A DNA stretch of 64,000 nt, taken from assembly GCA_022560025.1 (NCBI GenBank), contig JAFISE010000001.1, forward strand, positions 124,001-188,000, written 5' to 3'. Every line of letters starts with the position of its first letter. Positions within the stretch are counted from its first letter, which is position 1. Shown piece after piece: positions 23,425 to 34,647 of this stretch. Position numbers and translations under genes: made by a program. The notes below the pieces were generated by a model that had not been told where the DNA came from, did no database searches, and saw only the letters and a program-made list of their open reading frames with translations. The stretch is from Stagonosporopsis chrysanthemi (Eukaryota; Ascomycota; Dothideomycetes; Pleosporales; Didymellaceae).

Positions 23425-25502
23425 ATGGCTACAACACACAGCGAGGAAAACTCGATCCGTGACTACGGTGTCGCAGCACCGCACGGACCGAACATGACCG
23501 GCCACGCAGCAACACAGGACGTCGACATCCGCGGCGACATGACCTCCAATGAGGCAGACATCTTCCATGCTCTATTGCACCCAGATGATATGTACGATGC
23601 AAATGGCACCTACTGGGCTGATATGCCTCTCGGACAGCGCATCAAATTTGTTACCAATGTCGACAAACAGGAAGCTAAGAAGGAGTTTGGCGAGTTCTGG
23701 ACAACCTTCAAGAGTGATCCGCTTGAGCCAATTAGGCAGTACTTCAGGAACTATGTTATTCCTGGTGCCGGTCTGGGTCTTGAGGGGTAAGTTGTTCTAT
23801 AGAGCCCTTGTCAAGAGTTGCACTAACATGACATAGATATGTACTTTTCTCCATTGGCAATGTCCGACCTCTTTTGCAGGCCTCGTTCCCTGAATGCTGG
23901 TCGACTTTCCAGATCTGCAACGAAATTTGGACACAAGCTGTCGATTACCTCGAAATCTGCGGTATCATTGTCGGCCAAATTCTTGTAGGTGTCATTGGTG
24001 ACTGGTTGGGCCGCCGCCACGGTCTCATCCAAGATGCTGTCATCATGTTCGTCGGTCTTCTCATGCTTACAGCTGCTTGGGGCGTCACCCAAAACGGCTG
24101 GGTCGTCTGCTACGTCTGGTCCCTCTTCTTCTACGGTATCGGTGTCGGCGGCGAGTACCCAATGACTGCGACCGCTGGTATGGAGAATGCAGTTGGTTCC
24201 GGCAAGGTTTCAACCAAGGAAGACCGCCTGCACCGTGGTCGCAAGGTCACTGGTGCCTTCCTGATGCAGGGTTGGGGCCAGTTCTTCAACCAAGTCATCT
24301 TGATCATTCTGCTTTTGATCTTCCACTCCGGATCTGCACCTCCCTACTCGAAGACCGTCACCCAGTGGACTTATCGCGTATCATTTGCCATTCCCGCTGT
24401 TGGTACACTCTGGCTCGTTTACTTCCGTTACTACAAGATGAAGTCTGCGTCCAAGCAGCTCCAGCTTGCTAAGAAGAAGGCGCACGTTACAGGTTACGAT
24501 GTGACCTCTCTTAAGCTCACCTTCAGCTACTTCGGACCCCGTTTGATTGCCACTGCCGGCACCTGGTTTGCCAACGACGTCTTCTTCTACGGAAACAAGT
24601 TGTTCCAGCACGAGTTTATCAAGGTCATTACTCCTGGAAACAACTCGGTCATGGTCGGCTGGCTCTACAACCTGATCAACGTCGGCGTTTCCCTCTGTGG
24701 ATACTACCTCGCGTCGTTTCTGATTGACAACAAGCTGTACGGACGTAAGTGGATGATGATCATCGGTTTCATGGCCGACTTCATTCTCTTCATTGTCCCT
24801 GCTTTCAACTTTGAGTTCTTTACACAGCCCGAGCACGTCCATGCTTTCCAGGCCATGTACTTCTTGTCCTCGTTCTTCAACCAATTCGGACCTAACTCGG
24901 TCTCTTTCCTGGTCGCTGCCGAGGTATTCCCCACACCCGTCCGTGCTACTGCCCACGGCTTCTCGGCTGCTGCTGGTAAGGCGGGTGCTCTGCTCGCCTC
25001 CATTCTGTATAACTACATCGACACTCAGACGAAGTTCTACTTTGTGCCCTGGTTCGGTCTCATCGGCGCCCTCTTGACCTGGGTCTTCCTCCCCGACACG
25101 ACCGGCCTCGACCTCAAGGAGCAGGAGCGCAGGTGGGCCTGCATCCGCGCCGGACGTGAGCACGACTACCACGGCATTGCTATCCACTGGAAGCACCTCT
25201 CCTGGTGGGAGCGCATGCGTGGCCAGCACAAGGGTTACGACGCCAAGCTGGACTACGAGGAGAAAATCAAGGAGATGCGCGCGGAGTGGGTTGAGCGTCA
25301 GCAGCACAACTTCTGCGAGAAGAAGGGCTGGGAGGAAGCCGAGCAGGACGAGCACTTCGATGCCGAGGTCCACAACTACTTCAAGCGCACAACCAATGGC
25401 AACGGTCAGACGTCGTCTGGCTTGTTGCAGCCGGAAGTCCAGGAGAAGAGGGCTGAGGGCAGCGACTCTGGTGCTAGCGATGAGATTACAAGGGAGAAGT
25501 AG
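23425..25502 (+). CDS. MFS permease, phosphate / glycerophosphodiester:H+ symporter type
   Basis: Twelve-TM major facilitator of 675 aa related to fungal PHO84 and GIT1 permeases (uptake of phosphate or glycerophosphodiesters with protons). Exons 23425-23786 and 23837-25502; the 50-nt intron (gtaagt...catag) joins LGLEG-YVLFSIGNV in TM1. MFS signatures are clear: GDWLGRRHG in the TM2-TM3 loop, GIGVGGEYPMTATAGME in TM4 (the GGEYP motif of this branch), RKVTGAFLMQGWGQ in TM5, then FLVAAEVFPTPVRATAHGFSAAAGKAGA in the C-terminal half. The C-terminal tail (about 120 residues) is long and charged. The N-terminal 100 residues before TM1 are also cytosolic. Which substrate it carries cannot be fixed from motifs alone. 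Confidence 0.9.
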
Positions 25503-26969
25503 ATGCTGCTTCCCTAAACTTTGCAAAGTTTGGCGCAATAGGAAAAGATACCACACCATTAGGTTTAATGAGACATGTTACTGCACGATTGTCGCGAACA
25601 AAGTTCACAGTCTGACTCTCGATTAGAAACGTGTGTCCACTTGCCAAGCTGACTTACCCACGACATCCTCTTGACATGGTTGCGTACTCAAATCATTATC
25701 TTGCGCATACTTGTGCACTACTGTGGTTTACTTGCATTGCTTGTGTGCAGTGGGAAGCTTATAGGTGGCTGCAGTGGCTAAGGCGGGGGTCTGGCTTCAT
25801 CAATATCCAACATTCGGCGGCGCTGCAGGCCACCCTAGCGGCGACCGGCAGGCGCAAACAATGTTTCCCAACGGTTCACAGCAGAGTCCAGGCCGGGACA
25901 CAACATGTTTCAGACAGCGGCCAGACACTGTGAGCCGGCCAAAGCAATTATCATGACAACACAAAACACGCCCGCACAGCATGGAAGTCGGGGTAAGCTA
26001 CTGTATCGGATGCTTGACGTCGGCTCGGTACGGTGGGGGCGCCGGGGTGCAGTGGTGCGATTAAAGTGGATGTTTGTGCGATTTTGTGTAATGGTTGCAC
26101 GACGCAAAAGCAGAGGCTAGAGCCTGGGGCGATTGGCATCGTCGGCCGGTACGCAAGCGGTCGCGGGTAAAAGAGTCGGTAGCGTACATGCTGTCTGTCG
26201 CGTCTCTACATTCCAGCAAGGGCGCGAGATGATCGCCGTTGGTGGGGAGACGTCAGCGAGCGAGGCTGGTGTCGAGGTGACGCGTGTACAGTCGCTGTTG
26301 AGCGACTATGAATAGCATTGCATTCAGGCGCACTGGATTCTGATGGCTCTGCATACGCAACTTTTGGGACAGTGGCGGCGCCACAGCAAAATCGCCAGCA
26401 GCCTGTGTGATTGGCGTTCCTGACGGGCCGCCTTGAGCCAGCGAAGCGAGACAGTCGGCGCCGTTGCCAACGCGTTATCGGCGGACCACCAGCCTCCACT
26501 GTACTACGGAGAAGAGCCAGCGCTGGTCGCAGCACATTGGAGAGGGCGTACGGAGCCCGCCTGCAAGCAATTGTGACACGACGAGCGCGCTGGATGGCCG
26601 ACGCCGTGCTTACCAAGGCACGGCTGCCAACAGGCTTTTGGATGCGGTCGATAACGAATTGGTGCCGCGGCCGTGTTCCCAAGAGTAAACAAGAAAACTT
26701 GGCTGGATGCCGGTCGCCTTCCCTGTCTTTACACTGGGTGGTCTGTGCGGGCGGGAAGGGAGCAATCGAGTGAAACAGGCTGGGCAGGCGTGCATGCGTT
26801 GTACATAAGTCGCATTCCTGCCTGCTTTTCTTCCTGCGCTTCACCCACTCAACACCTCGACTCTCCATCCAGCTTATCATCAGCCAACCGCTTTACTCGC
26901 CCAAGTCGACCGGTGCTATCTCTATCTCTCTACACCATCAACCAACCACACCACACATACACCGCTAAC
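25503..26969. other. Intergenic, no supported gene
   Basis: 1.5 kb. Overlapping short frames at 26.2-26.9 kb have no family features and are antisense to each other. The last 100-150 bases before 26970 are C/T-rich with CAACCA runs, as in strong fungal promoters and leaders. Confidence 0.45.
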
Positions 26970-27512
26970 ATGCGTTTCGCTGTCTCCGTCGTTGCTCTGG
27001 CCGCCACTGTTGCCGCCCAGGTTCAGACTATCACTCAGATCGGTGACGGTCAGATCCAGGCTCCTCCCGCTACTGCGACTGCGCCTGTGTTCACCACCCC
27101 GACTGCCCCAGCCGTCTCCACTCCTGAAGCTGCTTCGTCAGTCCCCGAGGGCTACAGTTCCATCATCAGTAAGTTCATCAGCTCTTTGAGCCATCAAAGA
27201 CAGGTCACTAACCATACATCAGTCGTTCCATCTTCTCTGGTCACATCGGTTGTCCCTCCTGCTGCCAACACCAGCGGCCTTTACACCTCTACCGCCGGTC
27301 CCATCTTTACGTCTGCCGCGCCTTCCAACGGCTCTGCGTCCACTTCCGCTTCAGGCTCCGGCTCCGGCTCCGGCTCCGGCTCCAGCCCTTCGTCCACTGG
27401 CTCAGCTGCTGGTTCCAGTGGCACCGCTCCTCCTGAGTCCAACGGTGCTGCTGCCAACATGGTCTCCTTCGGTAGCCTTGCTGTCGCTATCGGCGCTATC
27501 CTCCTTGCGTAG
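26970..27512 (+). CDS. Small GPI-anchored Ser/Thr/Gly-rich cell-wall protein
   Basis: Two exons, 26970-27168 and 27223-27512 (489 nt, 162 aa). Residues 1-17 are a signal peptide (MRFAVSVVALAATVAAQ). The mature part starts VQTITQIGDGQIQAP, a start seen in many small fungal wall proteins. It is low-complexity Pro/Thr/Ser/Ala with NTS and NGS glycosylation sites and an (SG)n run encoded by a tccggc hexamer repeat at about 27353-27384. The C-terminus has the GPI-anchor form: small residues (SNGAAAN) followed by a hydrophobic tail (MVSFGSLAVAIGAILLA). The intron (27169-27222, 54 nt, gtaagt...catcag, branch ctaac) is a multiple of three and stop-free; retention would insert 18 residues after GYSSII. 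The open frame runs further upstream but the leader peptide fixes the start. Confidence 0.83.
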   Translation: MRFAVSVVALAATVAAQVQTITQIGDGQIQAPPATATAPVFTTPTAPAVSTPEAASSVPEGYSSIISKFISSLSHQRQVTNHTSVVPSSLVTSVVPPAANTSGLYTSTAGPIFTSAAPSNGSASTSASGSGSGSGSGSSPSSTGSAAGSSGTAPPESNGAAANMVSFGSLAVAIGAILLA

Positions 27513-28605
27513 ATGGTTTATACCATGCGACGCGCCTTTACCATTCTCACGACATAGCGACATGTGACTTTCAGGCACTCTGCCGGCGTCGCGTCGCCTT
27601 TTAACGACCACACTTTTCGATACATATTCTCCTTCAACAGCTTGTTGCATGGTCGGCTATCTTCGAAAAGCTGGAGTATTGATGCATGGTGGATATTAAT
27701 TGGCTTTTCAGGTTTCGGGAATCGGCGCTGGATGGGGGTAATCACTACATGCGCCCACTAATGCACTCACGTCCACGGACGACATGGAGGTCGTGTATAG
27801 ATAGTCTTGACCAAATACACACTTTGCACCTTCATTGGTGCTGCAAACTTTCCTGTGCACACTCATGACCAGTCTCGTGTAACTGCGACGCGTCGCTCAC
27901 TCTGAGTTCGCGTCGCTGACACCCTCAACATGCATCGACAATGTCAGGCCAACATTATTTATCTCCAAGCGACCATGCCTAGCATCCAGCTCACCCACCC
28001 GTTTTCCAAGAGACCATACCAAGCACCCCAAGCCCGCCAAAGCTCCAACAAACATCAATCCAAGCTTTTTTCTTAGTTTCCCGCCCAGCAAAAACGTCCG
28101 CGTCCGATACTTGTGATTTCCGACCCAAGCTACGGGATCGTCCGCATGCATGCATATGCATATGCAACTTATGGTGCAGTATGATGCAGTAGTTAGCCTT
28201 GTTGCAATCCATACAAGGTGCATTAGTTCGCCGTGTTACGTACACTATAGCGAGAGCAGGTGTGAGCGAGAAGAGTGTTGTCAGGAGCGGTGATCTTCGT
28301 TGTGCGACGGATGTGTATGTGCGGGCTGATTGAGTTGGTGTATGTACATTGCTGCATGCATGCTGCTGTTAACAAAAGGGAGGCGGTCTGTGCATGTGGG
28401 CATCTCTGGGGAGGAGGGGTGGCATCGTAATCTCCTTCTACAATTCAGTACACTGTCCTGCTCGGTGTCGGCGAAACGTGACAAGACAAGTCATACTGTC
28501 GAGGCTTGGCTATTGTCTTGCCATGTTGTCTCTCAGCTGCCTGGACGTACTAACATCAGCCACACCCTTCACGCTCCTTCTACCTTCTTAACACCCCCCC
28601 CCCCC
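27513..28605. other. Intergenic, one weak small frame and a poly-C tract
   Basis: 1.1 kb between convergent genes. A 108-codon minus-strand frame (28223-27897) has one hydrophobic stretch (LGLMFVGALAGLGCLVWSL) but no homology I recognise and is not called as a gene. A run of about 14 C lies at 28593-28606, at the stop codon of the O-methyltransferase gene. Confidence 0.4.
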
Positions 28606-29987
28606 CTATGCCAGCTCCAACTCAATCAACGAGTCAAGACTACGCGGATGTCTCCATATCCCCGCAATCTTCAATCCTACGCCCTCATACAGCGCCGCAT
28701 GCTCGGACACAGTGCGGTGCCGCGACCCCAGCGACGCCATCAGCTCCCAGTCCAGCGCCGTCTGGCTCCAGTGCGCGCCCTGGTTCGGAACTACGAAGTC
28801 GTTGATCAGGACCTTGGAATACCCCCGTTTGAGCGCGGGGACGAGCGAGGATAGGATTTGCGTGTTGACGCTGTCGGACCAGTCTTGGACTATACTGTGG
28901 AGGAAGTATGCGCGGGCGCCTGGGGTAGTTAGTGAGGAGAGAAGAGGGTGGAGAAGGACTGCGGGGGAGGAAGTACCTTTGATGGGCTGTTCGGTGAGGA
29001 AGTCGTGGGGCTTTGCGGAGTCTCTGGGGTCGACTTGCGCGTGCGAGATGATCTCGGGGCGGTCTTGGAGGACGAGTTTCCCAGGAAGCTTGTCGCCGAA
29101 TGCGGTTCGTAGGCCGTTGATGTCGTGGCCTGGAGTCGTCAGTCTGGCGGTTCGCTCACTCACTCGCTCGCTCTCAAGAGGTAACGGAATGGAAGGAAAA
29201 GAAAAAAAAGCGTACCCGTTCCACCACCCACATCCACCAAAAACACGCTCTCCTCTCCCTCAGCACTACTCTGCGCCTCCGCGCCCGCGATCAGCCGCTC
29301 CTCCACAGGATAGTAGTCCGTGTCAAACCACCTCTGCCGCCCCATACTCCACACATCCATCATACTCGCAAACCTCCTCCCCATCTCGCGATCAAACTTG
29401 TCAAAGTACTCAAAATAATGCACCCCCTTCTCAAACGCCTGCTGGAACGGCGCATCCACACTGCTCGTCGGCGCCTGCCATGCATTCCTGCGAAAAAACG
29501 CGGGCGCCGCATCGAGCGCGGGCTGGAAGTTGTCGACAATGTACAGAATCGTGTCCTGGTAGTTGTGCGCGGCGTAGGCGCGCGACGTCGCCGTGGGCGC
29601 GAAGCAATCGGGCCCCGTTTCCAGCACCGTCGCCATGGCCGCCAGGTGGCGCAGCATGCGCGCGACGAGCACGGGGTCGACGGCGCCATGGGGTTCGCAG
29701 CGCTGGGCGATGGAGGAGCTGGGTTCGCCGGCTGGGGGTGTGGAGAGCATGGCGTTGAAGAGCTTGATTTCTACCGCGGTGCGGATTACGTTTAGATGCG
29801 TGGGTTGGGCCCAGAGGAGTTGCAGTGCGTTTTCGGTGGGGTGCTGGAGCGAGGATATCAGGCGGGAGGTGGCGGAGAGGAGACCTTCTCGCGCGCCTTC
29901 GGTGTTGGTTTGGAGGGCATTGCCTAGGTTGGTGATTTCGGTAATGATGTCGAGGGTGGCCTGCGAGGGTGGGGATGTGGATGCCAT
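28606..29987 (-). CDS. SAM-dependent O-methyltransferase (COMT/OmtA type)
   Basis: Class II plant/fungal-type O-methyltransferase, 412 aa. Exons 29987-29216, 29129-28977, 28919-28606 (1239 nt); introns of 86 and 57 nt, all phases correct. The N-terminal helical dimerisation domain includes LNVIRTAVEIKLFNAML and MLRHLAAMATVLE. The SAM-binding glycine loop is split by intron 1: FLVDVGGGTG-HDINGLR. Then VLQDRPEII, ARAYFLHSIVQDWSD (motif with the acidic/metal-free catalytic context), KVLINDFVVPNQ and the C-terminal ELMASLGSRHRTVSEHAALYEGVGLKI, the counterpart of the GxERTxxQWxxLxxxAGL block. Such enzymes methylate hydroxyls of aromatic secondary metabolites (aflatoxin OmtA is the model). It is divergent from a LaeA-like methyltransferase, but no PKS, NRPS or P450 lies nearby in the window. 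Confidence 0.88.
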
Positions 29988-30383
29988 GGTGCTTGTCCTT
30001 CTCTTTTGACTGTCTTGGTATGAGTTTGTAGTTTTTTTTTGATATGTGGAACTCGTCGCTCTCTCTCTACCCCAAGTTATATGACAGCCTCACGTGGATC
30101 AGCCTCAGGAGACAGCACCTTACGTCGCGGAACAACATGATGTGGGGTCAACTTATGGCAGACCACCGCCTAGACCCGAAAGCCGTATAGCGTATTGCGG
30201 GAAGATTGATAGACTTGGTACAATTTCGTCAGCGAACCGAAGGATTGGCAAGGCGTGCACGAACGTAACAGGAGGTCACTTTCGATTGCGTTGCTGACTG
30301 CAGCTTGCTGCTCACGACGAAATAGTCCCTTGTAGTACTTCTTCTGAAACAAGCGAACTGCGCCGCAGATACAGAGCAAGCGA
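29988..30383. promoter_or_regulatory. Divergent promoter between O-methyltransferase and LaeA-like methyltransferase
   Basis: 396 bp separate the two start codons. It holds a CT-rich run (tctctctctacccc, about 30059-30072) on the plus strand next to the O-methyltransferase leader. The shared region would allow co-regulation. Confidence 0.5.
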
Positions 30384-31528
30384 ATGCAGGACCAGGGTGA
30401 CCTGCAGCTGGATTCTGTCACGGCAATGGACCCTGGAATGGATTCTGGAGTGGAGCACGATTACGACCAGGAGAACGACGCACATCACGTTTTACAGCCG
30501 CAAACAGACACTGATACAGCGTCAAGCGATTTTGACGAAGGGTATGTCCGACTTTGGTTGATGTTACCTGTGGCTTACGAAAACGCAGATACGCGGATTC
30601 CGAGGCTTCCTCATTTCTCTCATCCATTTTGTCAGAAGTAAGAAGAGGCGTTGAGATTGAAGGTAGATTGTATCCTTCCTATGGCAAACATGACTATGGC
30701 ATGCCCATTGACAGAAAGGAGATGGATCGAAATGATTTACAGCACCACAAATACCATCTCCTCCTCAAAGAACGGCTATTCGTCGCGCCTATCCCGGACG
30801 ACCAACTGAGGTCAGGAAATAGCCGCATCCTCGACCTCGGCACCGGAACAGGCATCTGGGCGATAGACATGGCCGACAAGTACCCCTTTGCGGAGGTGAC
30901 AGGCGTCGACATCGCCGCCACGCAGCCGGGCTTCGTGCCGCCAAACTGCACCTTTGAGATCGACGATGTGGAGGACGACTGGCCATACCGCCCTGCCCAC
31001 TTCGACTTCATCCACGGCCGGGACCTGATGACCGCCGTGCGCGACTGGCCGCGCCTGCTCGCCCAAGCCTACACGCACCTCAAGCCCGGGGGGTGGATCC
31101 AGCTGTGCAGCACAATCCCCGGCGCGCTATCGGACGACGACAGCATCCCGCCCGACAGCGGGTACGTCGAGTCCGGGCGGTTGTACTTTGAGATTGCGGA
31201 GAAGATGGGGGCGCCGCTGGACGCGCCGAAGCAGTGGGCTGCACAGATGCGCGGCGCTGGGTTCACGAATGTCCAGGACGAGGTGTACAAGCTACCCATG
31301 GGGTCGTGGCCGCGGAGCAAGCGGCTCAGGACTGTGGGGAGGATGGAGCAGATTATGATTCTCGATGGCGGGTTTGAGGCGTATATGCTGAGGGGCTACA
31401 CGCAGGTGCTTGGGGGCAGGCCGGAGGATCTGCAGGCTACGCTTGTGGATGCGAAAAGGGAGGTTAGGGATCCGAATGTGCATACCTATGTGCAGTACTG
31501 GATAACGTATGCGAGGAAGCCGCTGTAG
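30384..31528 (+). CDS. LaeA-like SAM-dependent methyltransferase
   Basis: Two exons, 30384-30541 and 30589-31528 (1098 nt, 365 aa), intron 47 nt, join FDEG-YADSEASSFLSSIL. The protein follows the layout of fungal LaeA/Llm proteins: acidic disordered N-terminus, a short GRLYPSYGKHDYGMPIDRKEMDR linker, then a class I methyltransferase with motif I ILDLGTGTGIWAIDMAD (about residues 149-165), motif II VTGVDIAATQP, PPNCTFEIDDVEDDWPY, FDFIHGRDLM, and HLKPGGWIQLCS. LaeA itself is a nuclear partner of velvet proteins that controls secondary metabolism and development. This is one of the many paralogues, so that role should not be transferred automatically. The final VQYWITYARKP is typical of the family's end. 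Confidence 0.88.
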
Positions 31529-31624
31529 AAGAAGAAGGTTATGACTGCTGCTTTTGGACGGAGTTGCTGGCGTCGGGTAGACGGTAAGATTTGTCTTTTG
31601 TTGTAAACACTATGTAGGTAATGT

Positions 31625-33347
31625 CTATCTTGCTTCTATTGCTTGCTGAAGTAATTGGCCTATTGGGTTCAGGCCTTCTTCGGCGGTGAAGATGCGCTTG
31701 GGTATCTCGAATTCAACCACTGGGTCTTTCTTGAGATCTCTGTCCAGTTCGGTGTCAAGCAGCTGCGCATGTTAGCGAAAGTTTGCGCACTTCACGAGGT
31801 CGACTTACAGCTGTGTATGAATGATTCAGGAAATCCTCCAGGTTGTAGGAGCGTTTTGTAAACTGCTCCGAGATGATCTTCGCTAATGTCGCCACGTTAG
31901 GATGGTAGTGTGATTGCAGTGCTTCGAGTTCCCAGACACTGCTCTCGATGGCATTGGTCTCCATGGGGTCCAATTCGGCCATGTCAAAGGGATCGTCCAT
32001 GCCTTCCTTCTCGAGCTTTTCCTTTAGCGCCGGATCGCGAACCTCACGGTGCATCATGAAGGTGCAAGCGGGATGGCGCTTAAACATGTTGTAGACCCAT
32101 GGAATGACAACGACAACACCGGCTGGCGGGCCGTGGAGTGCTAGGCGTGAGAGGCGTTTTATGAAGCTGGCGACAAGTGCTGCGGGCAAATGCGTCGAGG
32201 ACATGAACGTATCCAGCAATCTGAAGAAGCGCGATCGGTGTTTGGAGTGGAGCAGGCCTTCATCCAGCAGAGAGTATAGTTTGAGGTAGAAGGACGGGTA
32301 GTCGAGGTTCTTCTCCGAGATGAGATAGTACAGTCCAGACAGTGCAAGGAGCGACGTGGCGCCGCCGACATCGTACGAATCGGTCAAGAAGTCCATGAGC
32401 ATCTCGGGCTGCTGGAACCAGGGCGCAATCTGGTACGAGAAGACGGTCAGGATGGCCTTGCGCTGGTCCTTGTCAAGCCCAGCGCGCATTGTCGCCAACC
32501 AGGCCTCTTGTGCTTGCACCTTGTACACCTGCAGGGTCGGTCTCGAGCTCCTCGATTGCGACTCTGTGTGGTAGGTCTTGATGTCGTCTTTTGACTGCGG
32601 CACGGTATCGAGCGAGAGCAGCAGCGACAAGCTGTTCGAGGCGACGAGTTTCTTCTCGGCGTCGTCGAGGTCGGTGCCGAGGACGTGCTTGATTGTCTTG
32701 AAGGTGTGGAAGCGCACGTCGTCGAAGGTCTTGAAGTACTTTTCGGCGAATTCGTCTCGGTTTGCGTCGTCGTGCGGGAGGAACAGCAGCGCCTCGATGA
32801 GCCGCGAGAGCGGCCCGTTCTTGAGGTTGTAGTCGGCGGTCGCCTTGGACTCGTCCTTGACGAGGCGCATGAGCAGGGTCAGGGCGACTGACTGCTTCGC
32901 GGGGTTGTCGCTGCGCAGGAAGCTCTGGAGCAGGGTGTCGAGGAACTCTCTGTACCGCTCCTTCAGCCAGGCCACGACGGTTGCCTCAGCCTCGCCCATT
33001 CCCTTGCTCTTGACCATGTCGCCGGCGGCCAGAAGGCGGGCAAAGATGCGGCAGAGGGCGACGGCAGCAAGCACGGGCGCATCGTCGTCCGACTGTTTCG
33101 AGAGCTGCAGCAGGGTCGCGATGTTGTTGTAGTGCCGCCGCGACTCGAGGATCTGCGCCTCGAGCTGCAGGATGTGGGCCTGGATATCGTTGCCGTCGTC
33201 GCTGGCGGGCGACTTCTGGCGCTTCTTCGACTTGGCTTCGCGGCGCTCGGCTCTGGCGGGGTCCCTCTTGCGCTTGACGCCCGTGGAGGAGGTGGATGAG
33301 GCGGCTGCTGCTGCTGCTGCTGCTGCCGCTGTCTTGGGGCCCGGCAT
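31625..33347 (-). CDS. NOC4: Nucleolar complex protein 4 (ribosome biogenesis, CBF/MAK21 family)
   Basis: Noc4 works with Nop14 in the nucleolus in assembly and export of the 40S precursor. Exons 33347-31809 and 31762-31625 (1677 nt, 558 aa); intron 46 nt, phase 0, joins EDFLNHSYTA-LLDTELDRDLKKDPVVEFEIPKRIF, the conserved Noc4 C-terminus. The CBF/Mak21 domain spans roughly residues 310-500, with FDVGGATSLLALSGLYYLI-like and FIKRLSRLALHGPPAGVVVVIPWVYNMFKRHP segments and the FDMAELDPMETNAIESSVWELEALQSHYHP block. The N-terminus has an alanine run from a gct/gcc trinucleotide repeat and a basic nuclear signal (VKRKRDPARAERREAKSKKRQK). Start: ATG at 33347, before the conserved basic region; the frame stays open further upstream. 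Confidence 0.92.
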
Positions 33348-33534
33348 CGTTGGCGGCTCTGCTCTGGCGTTGGAGTGTCGAATGGTCGAATGGTCGAATG
33401 GTCGAATGCTCCCACAAAAAAGTTCGGGGCCCTGTTCGGCTAGCGCATGCGCCAAGCAGCGTCAACCTGTGCATCCCGAAGAAGCTTGCAGTTGAACCTC
33501 ACCACCTCGACCCTCCCCACTCTTCATCGCAGCA
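33348..33534. promoter_or_regulatory. Divergent promoter NOC4 / ATP4
   Basis: Only 187 bp separate the two start codons of these housekeeping genes. The interval includes the GTCGAATG tandem repeat at 33377-33408. Confidence 0.6.
33377..33408. repeat. Four perfect tandem copies of GTCGAATG
   Basis: Perfect 8-bp direct repeat, four units without interruption, 30 bp upstream of the NOC4 ATG in the NOC4/ATP4 divergent promoter. Confidence 0.9.
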
Positions 33535-34475
33535 ATGGCTTCTCGTCTCGCAAGGAGCGCGGTTGGTAGGTGCCCGCCGGCTGATGCGACATTGATGCCA
33601 TTGGCCCGCGACGGCCCCCGTATGGACGCATAGTAACACTGCACAGGCGCCGCCCGTCTCCGCCCTGCCCTTCCTCTCCGCACCGTGCCCTCGCTCGCCG
33701 CCCAGGCCCGCTTCCAGTCCTCGCAGGAGGACCCCAAGAAGAAGGCCCAGAGCATCATGGAGGCCATCCCCGTCCCCGGCAACAGCCCCCTCACCAAGGC
33801 CGCCGTGCTCTCCGCCGGCGCCGGTCTGTCCGTCGCCGCCATCAGCAACGAGCTGTACGTCGTCAACGAGGAGTCCATCGTCGCCCTCTCGCTGCTCACC
33901 ATCTTCTGGGCCGTCGGCAAGTACGCTGGCCCCGCCTGGTCCGACTACGCCCAGCAGCAGGTCGAGAAGATCTCGGGCATCCTGAACAGCGCCCGCGCCG
34001 ACCACACCAAGGCCGTCAAGGAGCGCATCGAGAGCGTCCAGGACCTCGGCGGTGTCATTGACATCACCAAGACCCTGTTCGAGGTTTCCAAGGTATGACG
34101 CACCGAGCAAGAAGAGGCGCAAGGGAGCACAATGAGATGCAAGAGTTACGTCGGTCAGCGCAGTGCTGACAATACGCAGGAGACCGCCAAGCTCGAGGCT
34201 CAGGCCTACGAGCTCGAGCAGAAGACCGCCATCGCGCACGAGGCCAAGAGCGTTCTCGACTCGTGGGTCCGCTACGAGGGCCAGGTCAAGCAGAGGCAGC
34301 AGCGCGAGCTCGCCGAGTCCATCATCGCCAAGATCGAGAAGGAGCTCGAGAGCCCCAAGACCCTCAAGTCGATCCTCGACCAGTCCGTTGCGGACGTTGA
34401 GCGTGCGTACACTACGCCCAACATACAAGCAGCCAGTGCTAACACTTCCCAGGCATCGTCTCCCAGAAGGCATAA
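33535..34475 (+). CDS. ATP4: Mitochondrial ATP synthase subunit 4 (subunit b)
   Basis: Peripheral-stalk subunit b of F1Fo-ATP synthase, anchored in the inner membrane. Four exons: 33535-33565, 33647-34092, 34180-34402, 34453-34475 (723 nt, 240 aa), all phases correct. The N-terminus MASRLARSAVGAARLRPALPLRTVPSLAAQARFQSS is a clear mitochondrial presequence ending at RFQSS. Next are the conserved QSIMEAIPVPGNSPLTKAAVLSAGAGLSVAAISNELYVVNEE hairpin membrane region, the second membrane segment ALSLLTIFWAVGKYAGP, and a long charged helix to the end (DVERIVSQKA). The last coding exon is only 23 nt. It shares a 187-bp promoter with NOC4. Confidence 0.94.
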
Positions 34476-34647
34476 GCGTCCTACACTAGACAATTTCATG
34501 TTACATACATCTGTGCTATAGTCAATCTGGTTCAATAAGACTACCCTAGGCTTGGAGAACAGCCGAATCGATTCGTTTTGTTTGTTAACGTCAATGTTGT
34601 TCTCAATGATCAGTCTTGGCTAACATCCTGAGAATGCTTATCTACGT

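Noticed and set aside
24381..25559. 392-codon minus-strand open frame across the MFS permease
   Set aside because: Antisense to a clear twelve-TM transporter; the translation is Val/Leu/Glu/Asp-rich without motifs. Composition artefact.
25765..25800. tRNA-like segment gtggctaaggcggg
   Set aside because: Resembles a Leu/Ser A box by eye, but no matching B box or cloverleaf follows.
26206..26969. Upstream extension of the GPI-protein frame and overlapping frames
   Set aside because: The signal peptide at 26970 fixes the start; the upstream translation is unrelated and starts without ATG.
27897..28223. 108-codon minus-strand frame with one hydrophobic stretch
   Set aside because: No recognisable family, no promoter or splice support, and it lies between two well-defined genes. 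Too weak to call.
33499..34473. 324-codon minus-strand open frame over ATP4
   Set aside because: Antisense shadow of ATP4, whose four exons join perfectly; the translation is Leu/Gly/Asp-rich low complexity.
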